Part shown: positions 35,289-46,276 of the stretch, piece after piece
Layout of the letters: every line of letters begins with the position of its first letter
Position numbering within the stretch: the first letter of the stretch is position 1
Assembly: GCA_023213395.1 (NCBI GenBank)
Contig: CM041465.1
Span: forward strand, 131,323,741 to 131,387,740
Reading direction: 5' to 3'
DNA length: 64,000 nucleotides
Source of the DNA: Cycas panzhihuaensis
Lineage: Eukaryota > Cycadophyta
Program-made: the position numbers and the translations under genes
The notes under the pieces: generated by a model
What the model saw: only the letters and a program-made list of their open reading frames with translations
What the model was told of the DNA's origin: nothing
Database searches by the model: none

Positions 35289-37838
35289 TGAAACGCTGTC
35301 TGCGGGGTGGTATCCCTACGTTTAGCAAGAGAACAGATTATGTAAGACTGGGTTGGGCTAAATAGCAAGGACTCACCTCGCAGGGTATCCGTGCGCTGGA
35401 GCGCGGATTCAGGACCTGCAGAGGTGCTTGGTTGCTTCTAGGTAGTTCTAGAAGGCGAGGCCTTCCTACCCCTCAGATGGCCGAGAAGAGGAGGAAAGAG
35501 CCTGGCACGTTGCGTCTTCTCAAGGAAGTGAGAAGGCAACACGAGGATGAGAATGTATGTGTAACGGAGCATCTAGGTGTAAGCTGGTCAAGATGGCTAA
35601 GTGTGGGTAGTTCTAGCACGAAATGAACTATCTAAATGTAACAGATTGACCGCTAAACAAAAGATATGTAAAGAAGCAAATGTACATTCCTTTCCTCTTC
35701 TAGTTTCCTATATGTTCCTTATTATGTAAGCACGTGCACAAAAAACAACGCTATAAAGAAAATATGTAAGGATGAGGAAAATACCTAGACCGGTGGCTGA
35801 ATGGAGTGCTATGCGTCTCTTCGCTTCCTACTCCTTCTCACTCCACTCGTTGCATGCGCGAAACCGCTCGGCGATGGTTGCCATGAGTAACTAAAGAGGG
35901 GCTAGCTTAGCTCCCCTTATGCATGCAAAAGTAAAGTAGAATAGCAAATAACGGAAAATAACGAAAAGCAACAAATATGGAACTAACCTACAATGGGTTT
36001 GTTTCATACGCGACTCCACGAATGCAAGATCCTGTCCAGCAAACAAGTAGGTTTCTCCCTCTCGGAAGAGGGGCTACAAAACAAATCTAATATGTATATT
36101 AAACTTAGAGTAAATAGAATCAAACTAAGCTAAGCATGTGCATGTTATTTAATGAAACAAATTCCAACAAAGTTTCTGCAAACAATTACTTCAACGGATA
36201 CCCAAAACAAGAGTATAACCTCGGGATGGCCTACTCACCCACAGAAAGTCTCCACTTAGTCTCAGGAAAGGAAAACTAACTCACAGCAATAACATGGGGC
36301 GGCAAGCAACGAGAAGGAAAAAGGTAACTAAAAGGTATGCGGGCACATCCAAAGAACGAGATGCTATGGGCAGCAAATCATCCAAGTGGATGGGTTGCAA
36401 ACTGTGAATCGGCAAGAAGTGGTTTTGGCGCTTATGCGGTGCCCAAAACCAACAGACGAAAATCTAAAGCCAACATGGCAATGGGCTGCCAACACTGATT
36501 TAGATCCGAAAATGAGCCTCCAAATTCCCTAACTTAACTTCTAGAAAGGCACAAAGGTGCAAAGGGAGAGGAAGTAAGGGATGAAACCCTTGGGGAGAAG
36601 GGCAGCAAGGGAGATTGACCTCGCCTTCTTCCCTCTAACTTCCTCTATGTTACCCCTTTGCAACAGCCACTTAAAAGTAGACTAGCACGAATGATGGGGG
36701 AGCACTATGGTCCACAAATCTAGAAATCTAGTAACAAACTAAACAAGGAATCGAGGAAGTAAATAAAATAAATATTTATTTACTAAGAAATTGTAAAAAA
36801 TAGCATAAAACATGAAGTAAACAAGCAAGGTACCTTGTAGGGAGGAGAAGAAGTATGCATCTACTGGAAAACAGCAAGAAAAAACTAGCATCCAATAAGA
36901 TTTAGTGGCAAGTTTGGAAGAGGAGACAAATATGTCAAAAATCCTGTGAGTTGGGGCCCTTTGAAGCTTGTCCTTTTTGGGAGACCCTGAAGAATATCCT
37001 CCTTGTAGCTTTGTAAACCTGCAAAAGGTGTTGAGCTTGCTGTTCTTGAGCAATAGAGATAGCAATTGTCCCTAGTATAGAGCAGTAGATGTGTGTCTTC
37101 TTCTACAGTAGTTTTCTGTGGAAGATTTTGTAGAGTTTTTCGTAAAAAATGAGCTAAGAATCCCTGAAAATGAAGAAGAAGTTTAGTTTTATCCCCTGTT
37201 AACTGTAAGTGAACGTTGGGGATGTCAGGGTAATTCAAATGCGCAGGTGCCACGTGGTAGTTCCGCGAAAAAGTGGAAACTATCGCGTGATTTTAAAAAA
37301 GTTTTTCAAACAACAGACTGTGGTAAACTTCACGATCGCTAAGTTTCTGAGACGAACATGAAAACAAAAAAATAAGCAAAAACTAGGGTTTGGAGCAAAA
37401 TAGAGAGCAAATGAAGGCTGGAAACAGCTGGGGGAGTACCCAGGTGATGGATAAGTAGCCAGGAAAGTGAACTGGGTCTCAACCAAGGATTCCATCAGAC
37501 TTGGAAGAGACTGCAACATGAGCAAGATGTCGTAAGAAGGGCGAACACGACTGGCTGAGGCATCCCGAGGGGTCGTGGAGACGAAGTGGATGGCTGTGTG
37601 CCATATGGGGTGTAGTATTCGCTGGAAAATGCCCCCACTGTGAGTCGTCATAGGCTAAAAGGCGTTCGGTAAGCACACGCAAAGTGATCAAGCAAGAAGA
37701 CAATGCAAATATGTATGTCGCAAGCATGCGCCGTTAACTGTACCAAGAAATCTCATTCAAGCAAGAGCAAAGAGAAGCGAACATATACCTGAGCTTACTT
37801 GAGTCGATGTGTCTCAAGTCTATTCCGGTGGCGGAACA
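35289..37838 (-). repeat. 3' LTR of the non-autonomous Tat element
   Basis: 2550 bases on the minus strand from TGTTCCGCCACCGGAAT to GTTTCA, matching 46277-48843. In a 150-base sample at the inner edge about one base in ten differs, mostly transitions, so the insertion is old. TAAAG precedes it on the plus strand. Confidence 0.93.
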
Positions 37839-38192
37839 TCGCTTCGCAAGTGAGCCTCACCGCTTGGAAGCATGGTGTGATAGCGAATGCTGACAACCAA
37901 AAACCATCAGTAGCACACATATATATATATATATGTAAACAAGCATGAATAGCATATGGACTAAGGGTGTCGACGAGTGTTGTGGCAGAACACGTGGACA
38001 AGGGAGACGGAAACGAGGACAACATAGAGCCGCCACGCCGCCCAAGCATCGACCTGCAAGTGAAGGAAGCCAATGAAGGGGGTGCCCATGTTGCTAAAGT
38101 GCAACGAGTGATAGGAGGGCACCCAATAAAGTAAACAAGCACATCAGACTAAAGGCGACTAGAGACTCAGGCATGGGTTGGCCAGGCAAGCC
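37839..38192. other. Region between RNase H and 3' LTR
   Basis: Minus-strand open stretches (38142-37795) have no recognisable domain. A short AT microsatellite is at 37919-37934. This is the untranslated 3' part of the element as far as I can see. Confidence 0.4.
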
Positions 38193-38615
38193 TCAAAGGC
38201 GGTCGCTAAGAAGAGGGAGGCGACGCTCAAGGATGAGGCGAACGAGGTTGTCTGCCTCAACATTGAGGTCCCGAGGGATGTGCTGAATATCAATTGACGA
38301 AAAGTAGGCCAAGAGATATCTGGCAGCTAAAGCAAGGGTTCTCAAGTGAGGGCATCACACCTGGTAAACCTGGGTGAGATGGGATACCACAACCTGAGAA
38401 TCGCAAAGCAGCATGATGGGTTCGTGATGGAAACTGAGAGCATCGGTAAGGACTTCAATAACAGCCATGTACTCGGCTTCATTATTGGTTGCCTCAGAGA
38501 GGAAGATGCCAAAACGCAGGAAATCGTGTCCGAAAGGGCTGTGAAGGACCCAAGCAGCGGCAGAAGGTCCAGGGTTACTGCGGCTTCCACCATCGGTAAA
38601 TATGTAAAGGGACAT
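38193..38615 (-). pseudogene. Free-standing RNase H of the Tat element
   Basis: A type-I RNase H domain of about 140 codons from ATG at 38615: MSLYIFTDGGSRSNPGPSAA, then NNEAEYMAVIEVL, LLCDSQVVVSHL, and after one stop IPRDLNVEADNLV. The four acidic catalytic positions (D in TDGGS, E in NNEAE, D in CDSQ, D in NVEAD) are all kept. The single internal stop, near 38347, is a CGA-to-TGA change. The domain resembles the second, archaeal-like RNase H known from Tat-lineage pol and ends at 38193. No reverse transcriptase, usual RNase H or integrase adjoins it. It would degrade RNA in RNA/DNA hybrids. The start is chosen as the Met just before the domain. An upstream Met at 38798 would add a hydrophobic, unlikely leader. 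Confidence 0.8.
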
Positions 38616-39142
38616 GAGTGAATACTGAATACTGGTAGTAAATAAACAGTGATGGAATAAAAGAAAAACTTGAAAGGCAAGCAAAAAAAGTGGCCGTGAA
38701 GGGTAGCAGGGCATAGCAATGAGGCTACCTAAGGATGGGAGCAAGCAGTCTGACCACCATCTAAGAGCGGGCGGAGAAAAGACGCCCTGGAGTACCAAAG
38801 GTTACTTTGGGAAGCAAAATATGCCCCTGGACGAGGGAGCATTCCCTTTGGGGACCATAGGAGTAGAAAAGGGCTGCAAAAATGAGTCCAGGGTGGCGAA
38901 ATGAACCAAACGAGTATAAACTCGGGCATACACGGGAGTGGCACGCAAAACAAGGTAAAAGGGCCCTGAAAAAGGTGCAATAATGGGGCGCCATAAATGC
39001 CCTTACAAGAGAGGGCAAAAATGGCGTCAATAGAGCACAACGGGCGACAGGGCTAAAAGGCAAAGGTGATCGGACAAACGACACGGTCCGAACGGCTGCC
39101 GCGAGGTCAAGAACAGAAGAAGTGCCCGTTGGGGCTCCCGCC
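38616..39142. other. Intergenic region between RNase H and antisense gene
   Basis: About 530 bases between the start of the minus-strand RNase H and the plus-strand TATA box. Open frames on both strands (for example 38729-39084 minus) lack recognisable domains. The arrangement would allow a divergent promoter, but only the plus-strand TATA box is visible. Confidence 0.4.
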
Positions 39143-39150
39143 TATATAAG
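39143..39150 (+). promoter_or_regulatory. TATA box of the antisense gene
   Basis: TATATAAG in the GC-rich setting CTCCCGCCTATATAAGG, a well-formed plant TATA box on the strand opposite to the element. The first ATG (39311) is 160 bases downstream, leaving a normal-length 5' untranslated region. Confidence 0.6.
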
Positions 39151-39310
39151 GAAATTCGTACAGAAAATGGATTCATTTTCACCAGCTCTCGTGAGAAACT
39201 AGAGCCATTCCCTTACGCAGCGAAGCGCCACCCGACTTTGGAGGCACGCGAGGGACAATCTGACCATTGGATCAGAGCGCAGCGAGAGCCAGCGGGATCG
39301 TCGAGACGAG

Positions 39311-41737
39311 ATGGCGATGGCCAGGCCAGATCTAGTGAGTAGATCTCACAAAACCCTCCCTATTTTAAAGTTTTAATTTCATTACTTTTTGTAGATTTTA
39401 GTGTAATTTTTGTACCCCTTATAAGCAATTGGAGGCCTCTCGGAGTCTGAATTGGATCCAGGAAGAGGCGGGACCTGGGCATTAAGGAGCCCTGGTCCTG
39501 GTGGGCCCCACGGGGTCCACCACAAGATTTTTTTTTAAATTTTCAGGGTAGAATCCCCCCCTTTTAGGGGGGTTGCCATTCAATCTGGTAAAGATCGTGG
39601 TCGCGCGATCTTTCTTTGGTCCCAGTTGTCATGGACACGAGCTAAGCTTAGCGATCTGCTAAGTTTAGCATTTATCGCAGGCGTAAAATCGAGAAAAAAA
39701 GAATATGAGGGGCCATAAGGCCCTAAATCTTAGGCAGAGAGAGTTGAGAGACAGCCAGGAGCATAGATGACTGTTAGGAGGCTGACTTTGATTGACTTTT
39801 TGTGCTGGCAGGCAGTTATCACGGTGGATAACTGCGAAAACGTCAGCATGATTATGCTGAGCTACATTGAGATGATGTCTCAGGGGGACAAGGAGACTCT
39901 GCGGAGGTGTGGCTTGTACAAGGCCTTGGAGACACCTCAATTCGCATTGGATTAGAGACTTTTAGTCGACATAGTGTCACACTGGGATCGGAGGAGGCGC
40001 GTGTTCCACTTGCCGCAGGTAGGCGATGTGACAGTTACACCAGGGGACATCCGGCATATTTTGGGAGTACCGGTGACTGGGAGGCTGGTGATATTGGGAG
40101 CACTTCAAAGACCGAGGCAAAGACATAGAGGCGCCCACGTTCTTTGGTAGGCGGTGGAAGCGGAGAGGAGTTCCTCTCCAAACGATGGTGATGTCGAGGA
40201 TTCCTCGGGTGAGAAAACTGATTACACTGTGCATTCTGTTCCAGATTTCTCGGAAACAGAATTATAAAGAGATACCCAGAGGATGGATAGATGTAGTAAG
40301 CCGCTGCGAAGCTGGCGAGAGGATGGACTAGGTGACTATGATAGCGGTGAACCTCATCACACAGCTCGACGCCATCAGAGTGGCAGGAAAGAGAGGACTC
40401 TCTTACATCACGTTGCTGCAGTGCTGGTTCTTTGATCACTTTATGGCAGTGGCACCAGCGGGGGGACCACACCCCATAGCAGAGTGGGCTCCGATGGTCC
40501 ATAGATGGCAGACTCGACTGAGGGGGATAGAGGACCAGGCCCATGTCCGATGATCAGTGGAGGTGACATCGTTGGACCTCCTCACCATGAAGACTATGTG
40601 GCAGATCCATATAGAATAGTGAGGTGGGATAGCGATAATGAGGTAGGCGGAGTAAGAGCACCCATAGATGATGATGACGCCAACGCTAATGCCGACAGAG
40701 GAGATGGCGCCAGCCCATCACGACCTGCGAGAGAGGCAGGTCTATCGAGGTTAACAGGAAGAGCAGCGGGACCATCCGGGACTGCCGGAGGAGAGGCAGG
40801 CCCATCAGGGGTAGTTGAGGAGAGTAGGGGGCCGATGACTAGAGCCTGCAAGCTACAGATCGTGAGGAGATCCAGAGAGATGAGAGTTGAGCTGGTCCTT
40901 ACCAGGAGAGAGGCCCAGGCATAGGAGGTACCCAAGGATGAGGTACTCGCAGCTGGCAGAGAGCCAAGAGGAGAGGATATCGCGCGAGTAGAGGAGCCGG
41001 CGGCCATGGTAGGTGAGGCCTAACCATTTCCTTAGTCATTTGACAACTAGGTAGATATTTGATTTGATTTTTTCATGGCATGTAGTGGGATATACACTAA
41101 CACATGGCATGTTACATGGGTAGGTACTGTAGAGGTCAGGAGACTAGTAGAGGCCATGGTGAGGGAGATGTTCCCTCAGGTGTATGCAGAGGGGCAACCG
41201 CCCATCTAGGCAGAGGATGCGCCTAGATCGACAGGTGCTCATATGGAGACATTCACCCTGTTGGCGAGGGCGAGAGACATCTGGGCTACGAAGTCCCAAG
41301 AGCACATAGCTTTCAGGGGACAGATGTAGCGGGAGCTCGATGAGGCTAAGGGCGAGCGAGACGTGCTACGTAGACGGGTCCAGGCTCTAGAGGCTCAGGG
41401 GGGAGCAGGTGGAGATATAGGAAGCATGGTCTGGATAGTAGTACTGGAGGAGCATCTCAGGGTGACAGAGGAGAGATTCCAGAGTATGGAGGAGGGACTC
41501 CGGGGAGAGAGGGATCGTATCCAGGCTTGATACGATCAACTAGTGGACTAGATGGTATCGAGGTCGAGCAGGAGCAGGACGTATACTTATACAGCAGCGA
41601 TGACCCCGAGACGGCTATGCGATGAGGGGAGTGAGGTAGGTAGCTCGCAGAGGCCCAAGAGGAGCCTCGGAGGGATGTGGTACCCAAGAGAGGGATCACA
41701 CAAGCCAGGAGATGGTACCCCAGGAGCAGGGTAGCAG
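39311..41737 (+). pseudogene. Antisense plant-mobile-domain/coiled-coil gene
   Basis: This gene lies antisense to its element. A likely first exon (39311-39334, ATGGCGATGG start) ends at GTGAGT. A pyrimidine-rich acceptor at 39810-39811 returns to the same frame, giving a 477-base intron. Exon 2 encodes a protein similar in pattern to plant mobile domain proteins: RRCGLYKALETPQFALD, IVSHWDRRRRVFHLP, VTVTPGDIRHILGVPVTGRL, then after a frameshift near 40230 LQCWFFDHFMAVAP near 40420. A D/A/G/P-rich linker follows (about 40580-40900), then a coiled coil (ELDEAKGERDVLRRRVQALE, about 41330-41510), and a basic tail to 41737. Stops at 39953, 40148, 40328, 41330, 41528 and 41549 mostly fit C-to-T or G-to-A change. 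The domain call rests on pattern memory and is unchecked. Antisense extra genes are known in some Tat-lineage elements. Confidence 0.65.
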
Positions 41738-42341
41738 TAGTGTAGTACTCATGTATGTTATTTTGACAGGGGAAAGCACGGGCCTCCAGGGGGTCATATA
41801 TAGACTCATATGATTGTACCCCACCTACAAGGACACCATCTTCCCACATATATGATATAATATATGATTTTGATGTATATATATATACGGGGTAATTGGT
41901 ACCCTACTTTGATATGAGATGCTGTGTATATCATGTGTTGTAGGTAGCATGTATGCTTTGTTTTGTATATTTTGTAAATGTTTTGTTGTATGATGCACGC
42001 ATTTCCTTCCATGTATGCCTATACGTCTAACAGGAGCACACACATCCACCATAAGTAGAGGTAGTAGAGAGGTGTGAGGTTAGAAATACAATGACATGCA
42101 CGTCCACGGAGGAGCATAGTGGAATATGCAAAGGAAACAGCAGGCAAGAGAGAGGAGTAATGGTACTCCAAAGCGTCATCCTAACTGGGGGATGCCCAAG
42201 TAGGAAGATGAAAGGTTCCCGAGAAGATGCGAGAACACGGGTTCCACGAGAGGAACTAGAAAGAAAAAGGGAGAAGCCACCTTAAATTGCCATTCTACCC
42301 ATGGTTGGGAGAAATGGGAGCAATTTAAGATGGTAGTTTAG
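41738..42341. other. Convergent 3' regions of antisense gene and gag-protease
   Basis: AT-rich sequence at 41760-42010 looks like the untranslated tail of the plus-strand gene. The rest carries no recognisable coding sequence. The plus-strand gene and the minus-strand gag-protease frame converge here. Confidence 0.4.
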
Positions 42342-43462
42342 GCTCATTTTGGAGCACAAAGAGAGAAAGAGGTATGCCTAGACCCCATAGGAGTAGGGGT
42401 AGTCACATGCAGAATAGGAGATAGGTGATGAAGAGTAGGCCCAGTGTGGCTAGGCCTACCAGTTAACTCACTATGGTCAGAACCAGATGAGTGCAACGGA
42501 CCTGGCACGCGACGGGTCACGTGGCAAGATCGCGTCTGAGTAGGAGTGGCTCTAATCCTAGGTAAGGATCTAGAGCATGAAGATGAAGTGCCTCTACGAG
42601 TGGCTCGTCGACGCAAACACCTATGTGAAACCGCTCGGGGAGGCCAGGAAGGTAAGATAAGTGGTTGGTTTAGGACCAGCGGCTCGGAAGCCAATGTGGA
42701 ATGAGGAGGAGTAGGAATATCTGATCAAGATATTCCCCTAGGCGCTTGTGAAACCAGAGTGACACATCGAGGAGAAGGCTCATAATCCTCGCTATCTGAC
42801 TCAAAGTCACCCATGATGGCTAAGTAACTGTAACCACCTACACCAATAAGGGCAAACCTGACTAGGTTTGGCTCATGATATGGCATAGGGTTTGACTGAT
42901 GAAGGTTGATCTCCTGAAACAAAGGTCCCACAGAAGGGGTAGCCTCCTCAGGATCGCTATCTTCATCATCGAAGATAGCCTGGCAGGCTGGATAAGAGGT
43001 GTGAGACGTCATAAGATCATGGGCGACAACTTTAACTCGTCCTTCATGGACAAATTTAAGTTACCCCCAACACGTAGAGCAGATTGCTCCCATCTAGTTG
43101 AGCTAAGGTTGGCCCAACAAGAGGTTGTACTCCACATCGATATTGAGTACAACAACTTCAACAGAAACAGTTTTCCCTCTTAAGGTGAGGGAAAGGGAGA
43201 CTGTCCCTAAAGGGGACTTCTCAGTCCCGTCATACCCTTGGCATTTCCAAGGGACAGACTCAAGAGCTACTATGCCTAGCTCCTTGAGCATACTGTAGCA
43301 TAGCATTAACAGAAGAGCCATTATCTACAATGGTCCTCTTTATGATAAAATTAGGAGTGTCGATGGTAATGACGAATGGGTAATGCAAAAGCTTCTCCGC
43401 CATCGGGAGATGGGAGATCTCTAGGATCAAATGAGATGACAGGTGGTCCATGAGAGGTAGCA
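42342..43462 (-). pseudogene. Tat protease and S/P-rich C-terminal extension
   Basis: On the minus strand the protease begins after a frameshift near 43390. It reads YPFVITIDTP, RTIVDNGSSVNAM (the active-site motif is D-N-G as in many Tat elements) and NIDVEYNLLLGQPW near 43103. The segment LKFVHEGRVKVVAHDL follows, which normally leads toward reverse transcriptase. Here the frame instead continues into an acidic segment (DDEDSDPEEATP) and a serine/proline/arginine-rich tail. It ends at TGA 42342 with one internal CGA-to-TGA stop near 42722. The protease would cleave gag. The tail takes the place of reverse transcriptase and has no family that I recognise. Confidence 0.75.
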
Positions 43463-45975
43463 CCTACCACATGGATGGAAGCGTCTTACTGGCCAAGAGC
43501 TTCAAGAAGAAGAGCACGTTGCTCAGGGCAGCTTCTCAAGACGTCCATCAAGGATATCCCCGCAGCGACGGTGTGGAGTTCGTCAATGATAGAGAAGGGC
43601 TTACCAATTATAGGTTGGGTAAGCGCCCTTCGAAAATCATAACGGCTAGGGCGTACGGGAATAGTCTTGGGAAGCGCAGGGGGTTCCGAAAGAGGAGTTT
43701 CCGAAAGAGGATCAAGGTGAGATGTGGATGAAGAGGCATCGACTGCCTCTTTAGCGGCTTGAGACTGAGTTAAAGCATATAATGGAGTGGTCTCAAGCAA
43801 TTGGACAACCTTCTTTCCCTTGTTACGGGATCACGAAGGCGAAGGAGTACAGTGGTCAGGGGAACGCGAAGAGGATGATGAACCTCACGCACCCTTCCCT
43901 CTACTGTGTGAAGGGCGAGAATCGGGGGATCTACCCTAATTCTGGTTACTTCTTTGTTGAATATTGCGATCACATTCCCCATATTTGGGGAACGAATCCC
44001 TAAGGACGGGTTGATCGAGATTAGGCCTCGATGCCCGTCTAGGAGACGAATCGCGTGGCGAGGCATCATGTGGGTGTTGCGCCCGACAATGCGAATCATT
44101 GTGAAAACATTCCCTGTGGATGGAGCACCACCTCTTTTCAAGAGGAGGATCGACTCTCCTTACTTGAGAAGGTTGGGTGCCATCCCCTTTGGGGGGAATC
44201 ACATGAGAAGCTTATTGAATTAGTTTGTGGGAGGTTGGCGATGAAGGAGATTGGAGTTTAAGCTCCTTCATTGTGCACTCGAATGAGCGTATAGTGGAAG
44301 TAAGGGCGTCTAAAGTCCTCTCAGTAGGATAAGAGGTAGACCTAACAGGTTGCGAAGGTTTGGTTTCCTTCACTGGGGGAGGTGCCTCATGACGTTGTGA
44401 GGGCTTAAGAGACCTTTTGAGTCCAGCTTGGATCTCAATAGCCTCTAATGCTAAGCACTTCGTGATAGCAGAGTCGCATGTGGTTGCCCCCATTTTAAGG
44501 ACTTCCATATGCACTTCGGGGCGAAGTGCATTAACGAAAAGATCTCATTTCAACTCTTCAGGCAATGTGGCCTTGGTAGAGTGAAGGAGATCATGGAATC
44601 GTCACACAAAGTCACGATTCATTTCATCGTGACCTTGTTTGAGCGAAAGGAGCGATTTCATTCCGCTCTCGAATGGATAGGCTACGTCAAAGTAATTGAC
44701 GAATTCGTCCACCAATTGTTGGAATGAAGAAATGGAGTAGGCAGGGAGATGGTAGAACCATTTGAGGGTGTCGCCCTACAAGGATCGTGGAAATAGCTTC
44801 ATTAGGATGTGGCCGTAAGCCTACTAGTCTATGCACGCCATAAAGAAACTACGCACGTGCTCAGCTGGGTCTTGTGACGAAGTTCCGTTGAATTTGGGAA
44901 CTTCAAGAGGTTGAGGCGGCAGGTTAGTCCTTAGCGCCTCAACAGATAATGGCATCGACCTATAGTCCATGAAGGGACATGTCCTTACATGGGCCAAAGG
45001 ATCGATGAACGGTAAAGAAACAGGAATGGATAGGGGTGGTAAACCCATCCCTCCTTGGGGAAATGCCTCTTGTTGGAAAGGGGGTTGCAGATAAATGCCT
45101 TAGAAGGGAGGCATGCTCCCTTGCGAAGGCGCGGCAAAAGGAGTTGTGCTGGATGGTGGAAACGAAGGGTGTGGGATCAGATTCTGCCCATGTAGGCCTC
45201 CCGTAGGTGGTGCAACCCCATATGGGTATAACAGGTCCACCCCATAAGCTGGAAGATGGTTTCCCCTACCATGCCCCCAAGGTTAGGACGTGTAACCTGG
45301 GGGCAAGTAAAGGGAAGGACCACCGGATGGGTTTTGGACATAAGTAGGAGCAGGTCCCACATAGTTGGTAGCAATAGCACTAGTAGGACCTCTAGGCCTA
45401 CTAGGAAACGCATGTGCCACGTTGGAAGGTGACACATTTGTTTGACTCAGGAACGACATGCTAACCTCATGTTGGGGAAAGGGCATGCCGTGAACGGGTC
45501 TTAAAGAAGCAGGACCGTGGCTAGGGATAGATGGTGGAACACTCGTCCTGGAAGCGGGTGTGGACACGGCACGGGATGAGTGCACATGGGTGGAAGGATC
45601 ATTTGTTGTAGGAGGCGCAGGTGCGGATGAAGAAGGCGCTACACCACGCAAAACTTCTTCAAACCACCTGGGACGTGGTTGATGGCGAGTTACTCGAAAG
45701 TACTCGTTGATCGCTTCAACCACGTTGGCAGGAGGGGTATCCTCGTAGCCATACGAGGTCGATGGGATCTCGAATGTCGGGGACCTCTCAGGGCGCTCCT
45801 TATGAGACTCACCAATCAGATGGTAAGTCTCGTGAAGAGGTAAGCCTTCTACTGCATGAGCAGAAGGATGGAGGTCAGAAGGGTAAAACTGATCACCCAG
45901 ATAATAGATGGGATCGTCACCCTCGTGGATGGATCCCGGAACAGACGCGGGAAACTCTTGAGTTCCTGAGACCAT
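43463..45975 (-). pseudogene. gag: Tat-type gag, single frame with point-mutation stops
   Basis: Starts at ATG 45975 and stays in one frame for over 800 codons. The N-terminal third is proline-rich and contains the hairpin cluster. The retrotransposon gag domain lies at about 44220-44900: VPKFNGTSSQDPAEHVRSFF, DTLKWFYHLP, FVNYFDVAYPFESG, LKQGHDEMNRDFV and LFVNALRPEVHMEVL. A short Cys/His motif (WCSIHRECFHNDSHC) is near 44120. After it comes an S/R/P-rich linker and HVVGATSHGPPVISFDP, the usual lead-in to Tat protease. About a dozen stops interrupt it. Nearly all have the form expected from CAG, CAA or CGA. Gag would form the particle and package RNA. Length is typical of Tat/Ogre elements. 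Confidence 0.85.
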
Positions 45976-46258
45976 GGTATGGTAGGCCTAATCGGACTAG
46001 TAACCTTCCATTGTCGAATCCGGATCCGATAATGGAAGGGAACAATACGATGGGTCTTCTAACAACGGTGGTAGACCTCGCAAGCGATACAAGAAACGTC
46101 GCATGCTACGCCTTTACGAACGTTATTAGAAGAAAGCGAAAGGGGTATGAAATAGATATGTTGGGGGCTGCCTAACTGAAAAGCAAGATAAGAAAGCTTC
46201 GTAAAAGCAAGAACACCGACGGGAAAGGGAAGTGAGACTAGTTCCCTTACTGGCAGTT

Positions 46259-46275
46259 CCCCAGTATGGTTGCCA
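46259..46275 (-). promoter_or_regulatory. Primer binding site of the Tat element
   Basis: TGGCAACCATACTGGGG on the minus strand, one base after the 5' LTR end. It is the counterpart of 33963-33979. The matching tRNA was not identified. Confidence 0.6.
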
Positions 46276-46276
46276 G

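Noticed and set aside
38346-38621. 91-codon plus-strand frame
   Set aside because: It is the complement of the RNase H domain, which has clear catalytic motifs on the minus strand.
40594-41007. 137-codon minus-strand frame
   Set aside because: It overlaps the linker of the plus-strand antisense gene. It is a low-complexity S/A/L-rich shadow without motifs.
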